This document shows, piece after piece, positions 33,476-41,842 of a stretch of DNA of 64,000 nucleotides. Made by a program: the position numbers and the translations under genes. The notes beneath the pieces were generated by a model. That model saw only the letters and a list, made by a program, of their open reading frames with translations. It did not search any database and was not told the origin of the DNA. Source of the DNA: Bradyrhizobium sp. RD5-C2 (lineage in GTDB: Bacteria; Pseudomonadota; Alphaproteobacteria; Rhizobiales; Xanthobacteraceae); NCBI RefSeq assembly GCF_019972155.1, contig NZ_BOVL01000018.1, forward strand, positions 45,242-109,241. Direction: 5' to 3'. Every line of letters begins with the position of its first letter. Within the stretch, counting starts at the first letter, position 1.

Positions 33476-34471
33476 ATGTCGATTCCAAGAGCGAAATCGC
33501 AGACCAGACGGAAACAGCCGGCCTATGCGCTGATCAAGAGCGCATTGGCGAAGCACATCCGGACTGGCGACGTGCCACCCGGTACGGTTCTCTCCGAATC
33601 GGCGATCGCGACCTTGTTCGGCTCCAGCCGCTCGCCGGTGCGGCAGGCCTTCGAACAGCTCGAGCACATCGGCCTGGTGCGCCGGTTCGACGGCCGCGGC
33701 GTCATCGCAGGCAAGCGCAAGGTCGACCCGCGGCGCGTCCCGATCACGCCGGAAATGTTCGGGCTGACCGACGGCCCCGTCGAGGCGGTGCGCAGCGACG
33801 CCTGGGATGCGCTCTATTACAAGCTCGAACGCGAGATCATCTACCGGTCGCTGTTCGGGCGCTTCCGCGTCAGCGAGCTCGCATTGGCACGACACTTCCG
33901 TGTGGGGCGCACGGTTGCGCGCAATTTGCTGCTACGGGCGCAGGCGATCGGAATCCTGGAGAAAGGCGCCAAGGCGCACTGGTATGTCGTGCCGCTCGAC
34001 GAGGAGCGCCTCCGCGACATCTTCGAGGTGCGCGCAACCCTCGAGCCGCTGCTGCTCAAATCCGCTGCGGCGAGGATTCCTGCCGCACTGCTTGACCGGA
34101 TGGCGGAGCGGCTGCGCGAGGGGATTGAGTACCGCGACCGCGTCGGCGTCGGCGAACTCGACGAGATCGAGGGCGATCTCCATATCCGCTGCCTGGGTTA
34201 CGGCACCAATCGCGAGATGATCGAAGCGCTCAAGCGCACCCACTGCGCCTTCGTGATCGGCAAGCACATCCAGGTCGCGCTGACCGCGCCGCAGATCGAT
34301 TCCTTCATGGACGAGCATCTGGTGATCTTCGAAGCCCTGCGCGCGCGCGACGGCGAGGCGGCCGCCGCGACCTTGCGTCGCCATATCGAGTGGTCCCACT
34401 CCAAGGTCGCCGGCTGGATTGCCGAATTCCGCGCCATCAACGTGATCTCGCGCGTGCCCTACATGGCCTGA
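33476..34471 (+). CDS. GntR/FCD-family regulator with two apparent winged-helix domains
   Basis: A 331-aa protein. Residues about 15-78 form a GntR winged helix (YALIKSALAKHIRTGDVPPGTVLSESAIATLFGSSRSPVRQAFEQLEHIGLV). A second helix-turn-helix-like segment follows at about 105-165 (WDALYYKLEREIIYRSLFGRFRVSELALARHFRVGRTVARNLLLRAQAIGILEK). The C-terminal part is an FCD effector domain (about 175-310) with likely metal/ligand His residues. Normal GntR-FCD proteins have one winged helix and about 230-250 aa. It is divergent from the transporter operon and is its likely regulator. The ATG at 33476 was chosen because the first domain follows directly. Confidence 0.85.
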   Translation: MSIPRAKSQTRRKQPAYALIKSALAKHIRTGDVPPGTVLSESAIATLFGSSRSPVRQAFEQLEHIGLVRRFDGRGVIAGKRKVDPRRVPITPEMFGLTDGPVEAVRSDAWDALYYKLEREIIYRSLFGRFRVSELALARHFRVGRTVARNLLLRAQAIGILEKGAKAHWYVVPLDEERLRDIFEVRATLEPLLLKSAAARIPAALLDRMAERLREGIEYRDRVGVGELDEIEGDLHIRCLGYGTNREMIEALKRTHCAFVIGKHIQVALTAPQIDSFMDEHLVIFEALRARDGEAAAATLRRHIEWSHSKVAGWIAEFRAINVISRVPYMA

Positions 34472-34496
34472 GCGGCATTGCCGCGCGTCGTCGCTG

Positions 34497-35033
34497 CTAC
34501 TCCTCGGCCTCGACCTCGGCGCCATCGGCCGAGCCCATTCCGGCGAGGCTCGCCTCCAGCACGCCCAGCATTTCGTGCAACTCGGCAAGCCTGCGCGCGC
34601 CATACCGCCGTGTGATCTCGGCGTAGATCGCCTCCGACGTCGGCGCCACCGCCTCGATCAGCTTCAACCCCTTGGCGGAGATCGAAACCACCGCGCGCCG
34701 GGCGTCGTTCTCCGCCGCCTTGCGCTCGATCAACGCGCGCGCCTCGAGATCGCGCAGGATTCGCGACAGGCTCGGGCCGAGCAGAAACGCGACGCGGGCG
34801 AGCTCGGTGACCTCGATCTCGTCGACCGCGGTGAGCGCGCGCAGGATCCGCCACTGCTGCTCGGTCAGCCCGTGATTGCGTAGCGACGGACGGAACTGCC
34901 GCATCACCGCCTCACGCGCACGGAGCAGCGACATCGGCAGCGAGCGTGAGAACTCCCGCATCGGGGCCCGTCGCGACGATGCATCGTCGCCCTGCCCCGG
35001 CCTGACCTCATCCAATGATTTCTTGCGTGCCAT
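34497..35033 (-). CDS. hpaR: HpaR, MarR-type repressor of homoprotocatechuate catabolism
   Basis: A 178-aa MarR-family winged-helix protein: dimerisation helices at both ends and a DNA-binding core LTEQQWRILRALTAVDEIEVTELARVAFLLGPSLSRILRDLEARALIERK (about 57-107). It ends in an acidic tail. In other bacteria HpaR represses the meta-cleavage hpa operon until the aromatic acid binds. Here it is divergent from hpaH-F-E-D with two inverted repeats between them. The ATG at 35033 was preferred to a TTG two codons upstream. Confidence 0.87.
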   Translation of the reverse strand: MARKKSLDEVRPGQGDDASSRRAPMREFSRSLPMSLLRAREAVMRQFRPSLRNHGLTEQQWRILRALTAVDEIEVTELARVAFLLGPSLSRILRDLEARALIERKAAENDARRAVVSISAKGLKLIEAVAPTSEAIYAEITRRYGARRLAELHEMLGVLEASLAGMGSADGAEVEAEE

Positions 35034-35045
35034 GCTCAATCCACA

Positions 35046-35065
35046 GCAACGAAATTTTGCGTTGC
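35046..35065. promoter_or_regulatory. Candidate HpaR operator 1 (GCAACG-N8-CGTTGC)
   Basis: Perfect 6-bp arms with 8-nt spacing, 13-32 bp upstream of the hpaR ATG, overlapping the region where its ribosome-binding site and promoter should lie. This fits autorepression by a dimeric MarR protein. Inferred from symmetry and position only. Confidence 0.5.
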
Positions 35066-35097
35066 AACATGCCCTGATTCAGTTTGCGGGAATTCAC

Positions 35098-35109
35098 TTA
35101 ACATGTTAA
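35098..35109. promoter_or_regulatory. Candidate HpaR operator 2 (TTAACATGTTAA)
   Basis: A perfect 12-bp AT-rich palindrome 33 bp upstream of the hpaH ATG. MarR-family operators are typically short AT-rich palindromes of this kind. The location would block transcription of hpaH-F-E-D. Confidence 0.6.
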
Positions 35110-35142
35110 TCATCTCCCGACATCCACTTTTGTGTAGCACGC

Positions 35143-35949
35143 ATGGCCCTCTCCAAGGACGATATCCGCGCTGCAGCCGAACGGCTCGACAGTGCGGAAA
35201 AGACCCGCAAGCAAATCCGCCAGCTCTCGCTGGAATACCCCCGCATTACCCTCGAAGACGCCTACGCGATTCAGAAGGCCTGGGTCGAGATGAAGGTGGC
35301 GCAGGGGCGCGTCGTCAAGGGCCACAAGATCGGCCTGACCTCGAAGGCGATGCAGAGCGCGCTCAATATCGACGAGCCAGATTCCGGCATCCTGCTCGAC
35401 GACATGTTCTTTGCCGATGGCGGCCTGGTGCCGACCGATCGCTTCATCGCAACCCGCGTCGAGGCCGAGCTCGCCTTCGTGATGAAGCATCGCCTCGCAG
35501 GGCCTAACTGCACCCTGTTCGATGTGCTCAATGCCACCGACTTCGTGGTGCCGGCGCTGGAGATCCTGGATACTCGGGTCGAGCGCGTCGACCCCGAGAC
35601 CAAGGCGACGCGCAAGATCTTCGACACCATCGCCGACAATGCCGCCAATGCCGGCATCGTGCTCGGCGGCCGGCCGATCCGCCCGCTGGAAGCCGATCTG
35701 CGCTGGATCGGCGCGCTCTGCTTCCGAAATGGCCAGCTCGAGGAAACCGGTCTGGCCGCCGGCGTGTTGAATCATCCGGCGACCGCGGTGGCATGGCTTG
35801 CCAACAAGATCGCGCCGAACGGGCTGGCGCTGGAGGCCGGACAGATCGTGCTGGCAGGCTCCTTCATCCGCCCGATCGAGACCCGCAAGGGCGACACCAT
35901 CCAGGCCGATTACGGACCCTACGGTTCCGTGAGCTGCTACTTCGCCTGA
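35143..35949 (+). CDS. hpaH: HpaH, 2-oxo-hept-4-ene-1,7-dioate hydratase
   Basis: A 268-aa member of the hydratase/decarboxylase branch of the FAH superfamily. It hydrates 2-oxo-hept-4-ene-1,7-dioate to the 4-hydroxy acid cleaved by HpaI. Visible family segments: KGHKIGLTSKAMQ, DSGILLDDMFF, EAELAFVMKHRL, AGVLNHPATAVAWLANKI and LAGSFIRPIETRKGDTIQADYGPYG. First gene of the plus-strand hpa operon. It lacks a good Shine-Dalgarno, and the ATG lies just beyond the candidate HpaR operator. Confidence 0.93.
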   Translation: MALSKDDIRAAAERLDSAEKTRKQIRQLSLEYPRITLEDAYAIQKAWVEMKVAQGRVVKGHKIGLTSKAMQSALNIDEPDSGILLDDMFFADGGLVPTDRFIATRVEAELAFVMKHRLAGPNCTLFDVLNATDFVVPALEILDTRVERVDPETKATRKIFDTIADNAANAGIVLGGRPIRPLEADLRWIGALCFRNGQLEETGLAAGVLNHPATAVAWLANKIAPNGLALEAGQIVLAGSFIRPIETRKGDTIQADYGPYGSVSCYFA

Positions 35950-35970
35950 CGCACTCAGCAGGAGCGCTGC

Positions 35971-36369
35971 ATGCCGCATTTCACGATTGAATATTCCGCC
36001 AATCTCGACGGCCTCGTCGACATGGGCGCAACCGTCGAACTGGTCCGCAAGGCCGCGGTCGAGACCGGCATCTTCCCGCTCGGCGGCATCCGGGTCCGCG
36101 CCATCAGGTGCGAGCATTACGCGATCGCAGACGGCCGCAAGAATTACTGCTTCCTCGACATGGTGCTGCGGCTCGGCGAAGGCCGCGATCTCGCCACCCG
36201 CAAGAAGGCCGGCGAGCACATCTTCAAGGCGCTGTCGGCCCATCTCGATCCGGTCTTCGCCAAAGCCAAGTTCGCTCTGTCGTTCGACATGCAGATCAAC
36301 GACAAGGAAACCAGCTGGAAACGCAACAACATCCACGACGCACTGAAGGTGGAGCCGGTCAATGGATAA
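35971..36369 (+). CDS. hpaF: HpaF, 5-carboxymethyl-2-hydroxymuconate delta-isomerase
   Basis: A 132-aa small isomerase of the CHMI family (tautomerase fold). It begins MPHFTIEYSANLD, so Pro follows the initiator Met and becomes the catalytic N-terminal proline after Met removal. RCEHYAIADG and FALSFDMQINDKETSWKRNNIHD are also family-like. It acts in the meta-cleavage pathway of homoprotocatechuate. The end overlaps the hpaE start by 8 nt, so translation is likely coupled. Confidence 0.92.
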   Translation: MPHFTIEYSANLDGLVDMGATVELVRKAAVETGIFPLGGIRVRAIRCEHYAIADGRKNYCFLDMVLRLGEGRDLATRKKAGEHIFKALSAHLDPVFAKAKFALSFDMQINDKETSWKRNNIHDALKVEPVNG

Positions 36370-37906
36370 AGCCGCCCCGAAATCTGCTGCCGACGTGTTC
36401 CAGGCCAATCGCGACCGCGCCAGTCCGCTGCTCGCCAAGTTGAAAGCCGAAGGCATCGGCCATGTGATCGACGGCAAGGTCGTGCCGGCGGCCTCCGGCC
36501 AGACCTTCGAGACCAGATCGCCGATCGACGGCACGGTGCTGGCGACCGTCGCGCGCGGCAACGCTGAAGACATCGACCGTGCCGCAACCGCCGCGTCCAA
36601 GGCCTTCAAGGCCTGGCGCGACATGCCTGCGGCGCAGCGGCGCGAGCTGCTGCATCGCGTCGCTGACGCGATCGAGGAGCGCGCCGACGATATCGCCGTG
36701 CTCGAATGCATCGACACCGGCCAGGCGCACCGTTTCATGGCCAAGGCCGCAATCCGCGCCGCCGAGAATTTCCGCTTCTTCGCCGACAAATGCGGCGAGG
36801 CCCGTGACGGCCTCAGCACGCCCTCGGACGAGCACTGGAACATCTCGACCCGCGTGCCGATCGGCCCGGTCGGCGTGATCACGCCGTGGAACACGCCGTT
36901 CATGCTGTCGACCTGGAAGATCGCGCCGGCGCTCGCTGCCGGCTGCACGGTGGTGCACAAGCCGGCCGAATGGTCGCCGGTGACCGCCGATCTGCTGGTC
37001 AAACTGGCAAAACAGGCCGGCCTGCCCGACGGCGTGTTCAACACCGTGCACGGCTTTGGCGAGGACGCCGGCAAGGCGCTGACCGAGCACCCCGCGATCA
37101 AGGCGATCGGCTTCGTCGGCGAGAGCGCGACGGGGTCGGCAATCATGGCGCAGGGCGCACCGACCCTGAAGCGGGTGCATTTCGAGCTCGGCGGCAAGAA
37201 CCCGGTGATCGTTTTCGACGATGCCGATCTCGACCGCGCACTCGATGCCGTCGTGTTCATGATCTACTCGCTCAACGGCGAGCGCTGCACCTCGTCGAGC
37301 CGGCTCCTGGTCCAGGAGAGCATCGCCGAGAAATTCATCGAGAAGCTGACCGCGCGCGTGAAGGCACTCAAGGTCGGTCACCCCCTCGATCCGGCGACCG
37401 AGATCGGGCCGCTAATCCACGAACGGCACTTCGCCAAGGTCTGCAGCTATTTCGACGTCGCCAGGCAGGACGGCGCGACGATCGCGGTCGGCGGCAAGCC
37501 GCATGACGGTCCGGGCGGCGGGCACTATGTGCAGCCAACCCTCGTCACCGGCGCCAACGCCAAGATGCGCGTGGCCCAGCAGGAGGTGTTCGGCCCGTTC
37601 CTGACCGTGATCCCGTTCCGCGACGAGGCTGACGCCATCGAGATCGCCAACGGCGTGCAGTACGGCCTTGCCGGCTATGTCTGGACCGGCGACGTAGGCC
37701 GCGCGCTGCGCGTCGCCGACGCGCTGGAAGCCGGCATGATCTGGCTCAACTCGGAAAACGTCCGCCATCTGCCGACCCCGTTCGGCGGCATGAAAGCCTC
37801 CGGCATCGGCCGCGACGGCGGCGACTACTCGTTCGACTTCTACATGGAGACCAAGCACGTCTCGCTCGCGCGCGGGACGCACAAGATTCAGAAACTGGGA
37901 ATTTGA
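36362..37906 (+). CDS. hpaE: HpaE, 5-carboxymethyl-2-hydroxymuconate semialdehyde dehydrogenase
   Basis: A 514-aa NAD-dependent aldehyde dehydrogenase that oxidises the ring-cleavage semialdehyde to the dicarboxylate. The catalytic Glu lies in HFELGGKNPVI (about 280), the catalytic Cys in NGERCTSSSRLLVQE (about 313), and the cofactor region in PVGVITPWNTPFMLSTWKIAPALAAGCTVVHKPAEWSP. Length and C-terminus are complete. It overlaps hpaF and is followed by a palindromic repeat and then hpaD. Confidence 0.94.
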   Translation: MDKAAPKSAADVFQANRDRASPLLAKLKAEGIGHVIDGKVVPAASGQTFETRSPIDGTVLATVARGNAEDIDRAATAASKAFKAWRDMPAAQRRELLHRVADAIEERADDIAVLECIDTGQAHRFMAKAAIRAAENFRFFADKCGEARDGLSTPSDEHWNISTRVPIGPVGVITPWNTPFMLSTWKIAPALAAGCTVVHKPAEWSPVTADLLVKLAKQAGLPDGVFNTVHGFGEDAGKALTEHPAIKAIGFVGESATGSAIMAQGAPTLKRVHFELGGKNPVIVFDDADLDRALDAVVFMIYSLNGERCTSSSRLLVQESIAEKFIEKLTARVKALKVGHPLDPATEIGPLIHERHFAKVCSYFDVARQDGATIAVGGKPHDGPGGGHYVQPTLVTGANAKMRVAQQEVFGPFLTVIPFRDEADAIEIANGVQYGLAGYVWTGDVGRALRVADALEAGMIWLNSENVRHLPTPFGGMKASGIGRDGGDYSFDFYMETKHVSLARGTHKIQKLGI

Positions 37907-37910
37907 TTGC

Positions 37911-38031
37911 ACGTCGTTCCGGGGCGCGAAGCGAACCCCAATGCGCAAGCGCGCATTGTGGAACCTCGAGATTCCCCGGTGCACAATTGTGCACCTGAGG
38001 TTCGGTCCTGACGGACCGCCCCGGAATGACG
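37911..38031. repeat. Dispersed palindromic repeat (GTCGTTCCGGGGCG family), copy 1
   Basis: Starts CGTCGTTCCGGGGCG and ends CGCCCCGGAATGACG, with nested inner palindromes such as ATGCGCAAGCGCGCAT and GTGCACAATTGTGCAC. It lies inside the hpa operon between hpaE and hpaD, where it would form a long mRNA hairpin. Confidence 0.8.
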
Positions 38032-38052
38032 CGCCAAATTGAGGAAACACCG

Positions 38053-39036
38053 ATGCCCGCACCAACACACATCTTCGATCCGCCGTTCAACATCATTCGC
38101 TGCAGCCACGCCGTGCTCGACGTCACGGATTTGGAGAAAAGCGCCGCGTTCTACGAGAAGACCGTCGGCCTCCACATTGAGGACCGCGACGACAAATCGG
38201 TGTATCTGCGTGCCAGCGAAGAGCACCAGCATCACTCGGTGGTGCTTCGCAAGGCGGCGAAGGCCGCCTGCAACCGGCTCGGCTTCAAGGTCGGCAATGA
38301 CGGCGACCTCGACAAGGCAGCGTCGTTCTTCTCCGAGAACGGCATTGCCTACGCCTTCGTCGACCAACCGTTCCAGGGCCGCACGCTGCAATTCACCGAT
38401 CCATTCGGCTTCCAGATTGAGCTCTACGCCACGATGGAGAAGCGCCCGCATCTGTTGCGGCGTTACGACCTCTACAAGGGTTGCCATCCGCAGCGGCTCG
38501 ACCATTTCAACGTGTTCGCCGCCGAAGTGCAGGACACCGTCGACTTCTACGCCCGGCTCGGTTTCCGCCTCACCGAATATGCCGAGGAGGACGGCGACAA
38601 TGGTCGCATCGCCGCAGCCTGGATGCACCGCAAGGGCAACGTCCATGACTTCGCCATCACCAACGGCCGTGGCCCGCGTCTGCACCACATCGCCTATTGG
38701 GTGCCGACCGCGATGAACATCGTGCATCTCTGCGACGTGATGGCCTCCTCCGGCTTCCTCGCCAATATCGAGCGCGGCCCGGGTCGGCACGGCATCTCCA
38801 ACGCCTTCTTCCTCTATATCCGCGATCCCGACGGCCATCGCATCGAGCTCTACACCAGCGACTATTTCACCGGCGATCACGACCACGAGCCGCTGCGCTG
38901 GTCACTGCGCGATCCGCGCCGCCAGACATTGTGGGGCGCGCCGGCGCCGCGCTCCTGGTTCGAGGAAGGTTCGACCTTCGCCGGCCAGGCGGTGCGCGAG
39001 CCCCGCTTCGTCGCCGACGTGCTGGTCGCAGATTAG
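38053..39036 (+). CDS. hpaD: HpaD, 3,4-dihydroxyphenylacetate 2,3-dioxygenase (type I extradiol)
   Basis: A 327-aa vicinal-oxygen-chelate enzyme with two VOC modules (about 15-145 and 155-290). The metal ligands are predicted as His in RLDHFNVFAAEV, His in RLHHIAYWVP and Glu in GHRIELYTSDYF, matching type I Fe(II)/Mn(II) homoprotocatechuate dioxygenases. It opens the ring of 3,4-dihydroxyphenylacetate. The ATG at 38053 follows GAGGAA; nine upstream codons come from the repeat. It is the ring-cleaving step of the operon. No hydroxylase (hpaB/hpaC) is in the window to supply the catechol. Confidence 0.93.
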   Translation: MPAPTHIFDPPFNIIRCSHAVLDVTDLEKSAAFYEKTVGLHIEDRDDKSVYLRASEEHQHHSVVLRKAAKAACNRLGFKVGNDGDLDKAASFFSENGIAYAFVDQPFQGRTLQFTDPFGFQIELYATMEKRPHLLRRYDLYKGCHPQRLDHFNVFAAEVQDTVDFYARLGFRLTEYAEEDGDNGRIAAAWMHRKGNVHDFAITNGRGPRLHHIAYWVPTAMNIVHLCDVMASSGFLANIERGPGRHGISNAFFLYIRDPDGHRIELYTSDYFTGDHDHEPLRWSLRDPRRQTLWGAPAPRSWFEEGSTFAGQAVREPRFVADVLVAD

Positions 39037-39061
39037 GCGCTAATACAACGAACACCATCCA

Positions 39062-39197
39062 CGTCGTCGCGGCCGAGTGCGCGATTGCGCACGGAGCCGG
39101 GACCCATAACCACCGAATAGGGTTGCCGAAAGAATCTCTAGCCGCGTACCCATTCCGATGGCCGCGGCGTAAGGGTCCCGGCCTTCGCCGGGACGAC
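39062..39197. repeat. Dispersed palindromic repeat (GTCGTCCCGGCC family), copy 1
   Basis: Imperfect inverted ends (ACGTCGTCGCGGCC… and …GGTCCCGGCCTTCGCCGGGACGAC) around an 80-nt core. It contains the small palindrome GTGCGCGATTGCGCAC. It fills the gap between hpaD and the FAH gene, whose ATG is only 4 nt beyond the repeat. Confidence 0.75.
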
Positions 39198-39201
39198 ACC
39201 A

Positions 39202-40089
39202 ATGAATGGATTGCTGATGTCAGCCCCTCGCCTCGCCACCTATTCCATCAACGGCGCCACGCAATATGGCGCGGTCACCGACACCGGCATCGTCGACCTC
39301 TCGTCGCGCTTCGCCAAGGACTATCCGACGCTGCGCGAGGCGATTGCCGCCGGCGCGCTGACAAGGCTCGTGGAGGATGCCGCTAAGCGCGCGCCCGATT
39401 TCGCGCTGGAAGCAGTTGCCTGGCAGCCGCCGATCCCGGCGCCGGACAAGATCATCTGCATCGGCGTCAACTATCCCGACCGCAATGCCGAGTACAAGGA
39501 CGGCTCGGACGCGCCGAAATATCCCAGCATGTTCCTCCGCGTGCCGCGTTCCTTCGTCGGTCACAACACGCCGGTGGTGCGGCCGCGCGTCTCGCGGCAG
39601 CTCGACTATGAGGGCGAGCTGGTGCTGGTGATCGGCAAGGCCGGCCGGCATATCCCCGAGAGCGCAGCGCTCGATCACATCGCCGCGATCACGCTTTGCA
39701 ATGAAGGCACCATCCGCGACTGGGTGCGCCACGCCAAGTTCAACGTCACCCAGGGCAAGAACTTCGATTCCACCGGCAGTCTCGGCCCGTGGATCGTGCC
39801 CTACACCAATGAGGCGCAGATCGCCGATATCCGGCTGACCACGCGAGTCAACGGCGAAGTCAGGCAGGACGACCGCACCTCGCGCTTGATCTTCGGCTTC
39901 CGCTACCTCATCAACTACATCTCGACCTTCACGACGCTGGTTCCCGGCGACATCATCGTCACGGGAACGCCGACCGGCGCAGGTGCGCGGTTCGATCCGC
40001 CGCGCTATCTGAAGCCCGGCGATGTCGTCGAGGTCGAGGCCGAAGGCGTCGGCATCCTGCGCAACGGTGTCGTCGACGAAGCCACCTAA
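39202..40089 (+). CDS. FAH-family hydrolase/decarboxylase in hpaG position
   Basis: A 295-aa single-module fumarylacetoacetase-type enzyme: IICIGVNYPDRNAEY, the metal-binding DYEGELVLVIGKAG, TQGKNFDSTGSLGPWIVP and VTGTPTGAG are the family signatures. In the homoprotocatechuate pathway HpaG decarboxylates 5-oxopent-3-ene-1,2,5-tricarboxylate, and the E. coli enzyme is a fusion of two such modules. Here a single module could do the job as a homodimer, or this could be a fumarylpyruvate-type hydrolase. The alternative start at 39217 (MSAPRL) is equally possible. Confidence 0.85.
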   Translation: MNGLLMSAPRLATYSINGATQYGAVTDTGIVDLSSRFAKDYPTLREAIAAGALTRLVEDAAKRAPDFALEAVAWQPPIPAPDKIICIGVNYPDRNAEYKDGSDAPKYPSMFLRVPRSFVGHNTPVVRPRVSRQLDYEGELVLVIGKAGRHIPESAALDHIAAITLCNEGTIRDWVRHAKFNVTQGKNFDSTGSLGPWIVPYTNEAQIADIRLTTRVNGEVRQDDRTSRLIFGFRYLINYISTFTTLVPGDIIVTGTPTGAGARFDPPRYLKPGDVVEVEAEGVGILRNGVVDEAT

Positions 40090-40113
40090 CCTCACAAGCG
40101 AGTGGACAGTGCC

Positions 40114-41742
40114 ATGACCTCAACATCCGGCGGCGAAGCGATCGTCAACGGCCTCGTCGCTCACGGCGTCGACACCGTGTTCGGCCTGCCCGGCGCGCAG
40201 ATCTATGGCCTGTTCGATGCCTTCCACCAGGCGCAGCTCAAGGTGGTCGGCGCCCGGCATGAGCAGGCCTGCGGCTACATGGCGTTCGGCTATGCCCGCT
40301 CCTCCGGCAAGCCCGGCGTGTTCAGCGTGGTGCCCGGTCCCGGCGTGCTCAACGCCTCGGCGGCGCTGCTCACCGCATTCGGCTGCAACGAGCCGGTGCT
40401 GTGCCTGACCGGCCAGGTGCCGACGCAATTCCTCGGCAAGGGCCGCGGCCATCTGCACGAGATGCCGGATCAACTCGCAACGCTGCGCACCTTCGTGAAA
40501 TGGGCTGACCGGATCGAATATCCCGACAACGCGCCCGCGCTGGTGTCGCGTGCATTCCAGGAGATGCTGTCGGGCCGGCGCGGTCCCGCATCGCTCGAGA
40601 TGCCGTGGGATGTCTTCACCCAGCGCACCCAGGTGGCCCCCGTCAGTCCGTTCGATCCGTTGCCGGCGCCGCAGCCCGATCCGGACCGCATCAAGGCGGC
40701 CGCCGATCTGATCGCCGGCAGCAAGGCGCCGATGATCTTCGTCGGCAGCGGCGCTATCGAGGCCCGCGAGGAGATCCTTGAGCTGGCCGAGATGATCGAC
40801 GCACCGGTGGTCGCATTCCGCAGCGGCCGCGGCATCGTCTCCAACGCGCACGAGCTCGGGCTCACTATGGCCGCCGCCTACAAGCTATGGCCGAGGACCG
40901 ACCTGATGATCGGCATCGGCACCCGCATGGAGCTGCCGACCATGTCGCGCTGGCCTTATCAGCCGGCCGGCCTGAAATGTGTGCGGATCGACATCGATCC
41001 GGTCGAACTACGCCGCTGGACCGCCGATGCCGGCGTGATCGCGGACGCGAAGGCCGGCACCGCCGACCTCATCGCGGCCGTGCGCAAGGCCGGCTACAGC
41101 AAGACCTCGGGCCGCCGCGCCGCGATCCGCGAGGCGACCGCGGCTACCGAGCAGGAGATCCAGCGGATCCAGCCGCAGATGGCTTACCTGAAAATCCTGC
41201 GCGAGGTGCTGCCGGCCAACGCCATCGTCACCGATGAGCTGTCGCAGGTCGGCTTCGCCTCCTGGTACGGTTTTCCGATCTACGAACCGCGCACCTTCGT
41301 CACCTCGGGCTATCAGGGCACCCTCGGCTCGGGCTTCCCGACCGCGCTCGGCGCCAAGGTCGCCAATCCGAACAAGCCGGTGGTGGCGATCACCGGCGAC
41401 GGCGGCTTCATGTTCGGCGTGCAGGAGCTCGCCACCGCCGTGCAGTTCAAGATCGGCGTGGTGACCTTGGTGTTCAACAACAACGCCTATGGCAATGTCC
41501 GCCGCGACCAGCGCGAGCGCTTCGACGGCCGTGTCGTTGCCTCCGACCTGGTCAACCCCGATTTCGTCAAGCTTGCGGAGTCCTTCGGTGTCGGTGCTGC
41601 GCGCGTCACCTCGCCGGATCATTTCCGCCCCGTGCTGGAGAAGGCGCTGGCCGACGGCGGGCCCTACGTGATCTCGGTCGAAGTGCCGACCGATTCGGAA
41701 GTCTCGCCCTGGGCGTTCATCCACCCGGCGCGAAATAGTTAG
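40114..41742 (+). CDS. Thiamine-diphosphate-dependent enzyme (acetolactate-synthase-like)
   Basis: A 542-aa enzyme with the three-domain layout of the acetohydroxyacid synthase/decarboxylase superfamily. The N-terminal PYR domain has catalytic Glu in ARHEQACGYMAFGYAR (about 48). A middle domain lies near 195-320. The C-terminal PP domain has the GDGG…NNNAYGN ThDP motif (about 433-463). It is 24 nt after the FAH gene. Its reaction is unknown. It might act on a 2-oxo acid or aldehyde linked to the hpa pathway, for example arylpyruvate decarboxylation or condensation of pyruvate. The ATG was chosen over a GTG four codons upstream. Confidence 0.8.
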   Translation: MTSTSGGEAIVNGLVAHGVDTVFGLPGAQIYGLFDAFHQAQLKVVGARHEQACGYMAFGYARSSGKPGVFSVVPGPGVLNASAALLTAFGCNEPVLCLTGQVPTQFLGKGRGHLHEMPDQLATLRTFVKWADRIEYPDNAPALVSRAFQEMLSGRRGPASLEMPWDVFTQRTQVAPVSPFDPLPAPQPDPDRIKAAADLIAGSKAPMIFVGSGAIEAREEILELAEMIDAPVVAFRSGRGIVSNAHELGLTMAAAYKLWPRTDLMIGIGTRMELPTMSRWPYQPAGLKCVRIDIDPVELRRWTADAGVIADAKAGTADLIAAVRKAGYSKTSGRRAAIREATAATEQEIQRIQPQMAYLKILREVLPANAIVTDELSQVGFASWYGFPIYEPRTFVTSGYQGTLGSGFPTALGAKVANPNKPVVAITGDGGFMFGVQELATAVQFKIGVVTLVFNNNAYGNVRRDQRERFDGRVVASDLVNPDFVKLAESFGVGAARVTSPDHFRPVLEKALADGGPYVISVEVPTDSEVSPWAFIHPARNS

Positions 41743-41744
41743 TT

Positions 41745-41838
41745 GTCATTCCGGGGCGAAGCGAACCTCAGATGCGCAATTGCGCATCGGGGAATCTCGC
41801 GATTCCGGGTTCGATGCTTCGCATCGCCCCGGAATGAC
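41745..41838. repeat. Dispersed palindromic repeat (GTCATTCCGGGGCG family), copy 2
   Basis: GTCATTCCGGGGCG… pairs with …CGCCCCGGAATGAC at the other end, with inner palindrome GATGCGCAATTGCGCATC. It lies between the convergent TPP-enzyme and MFS genes, almost touching both stops, so it probably serves as a bidirectional terminator. Confidence 0.8.
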
Positions 41839-41842
41839 GATA

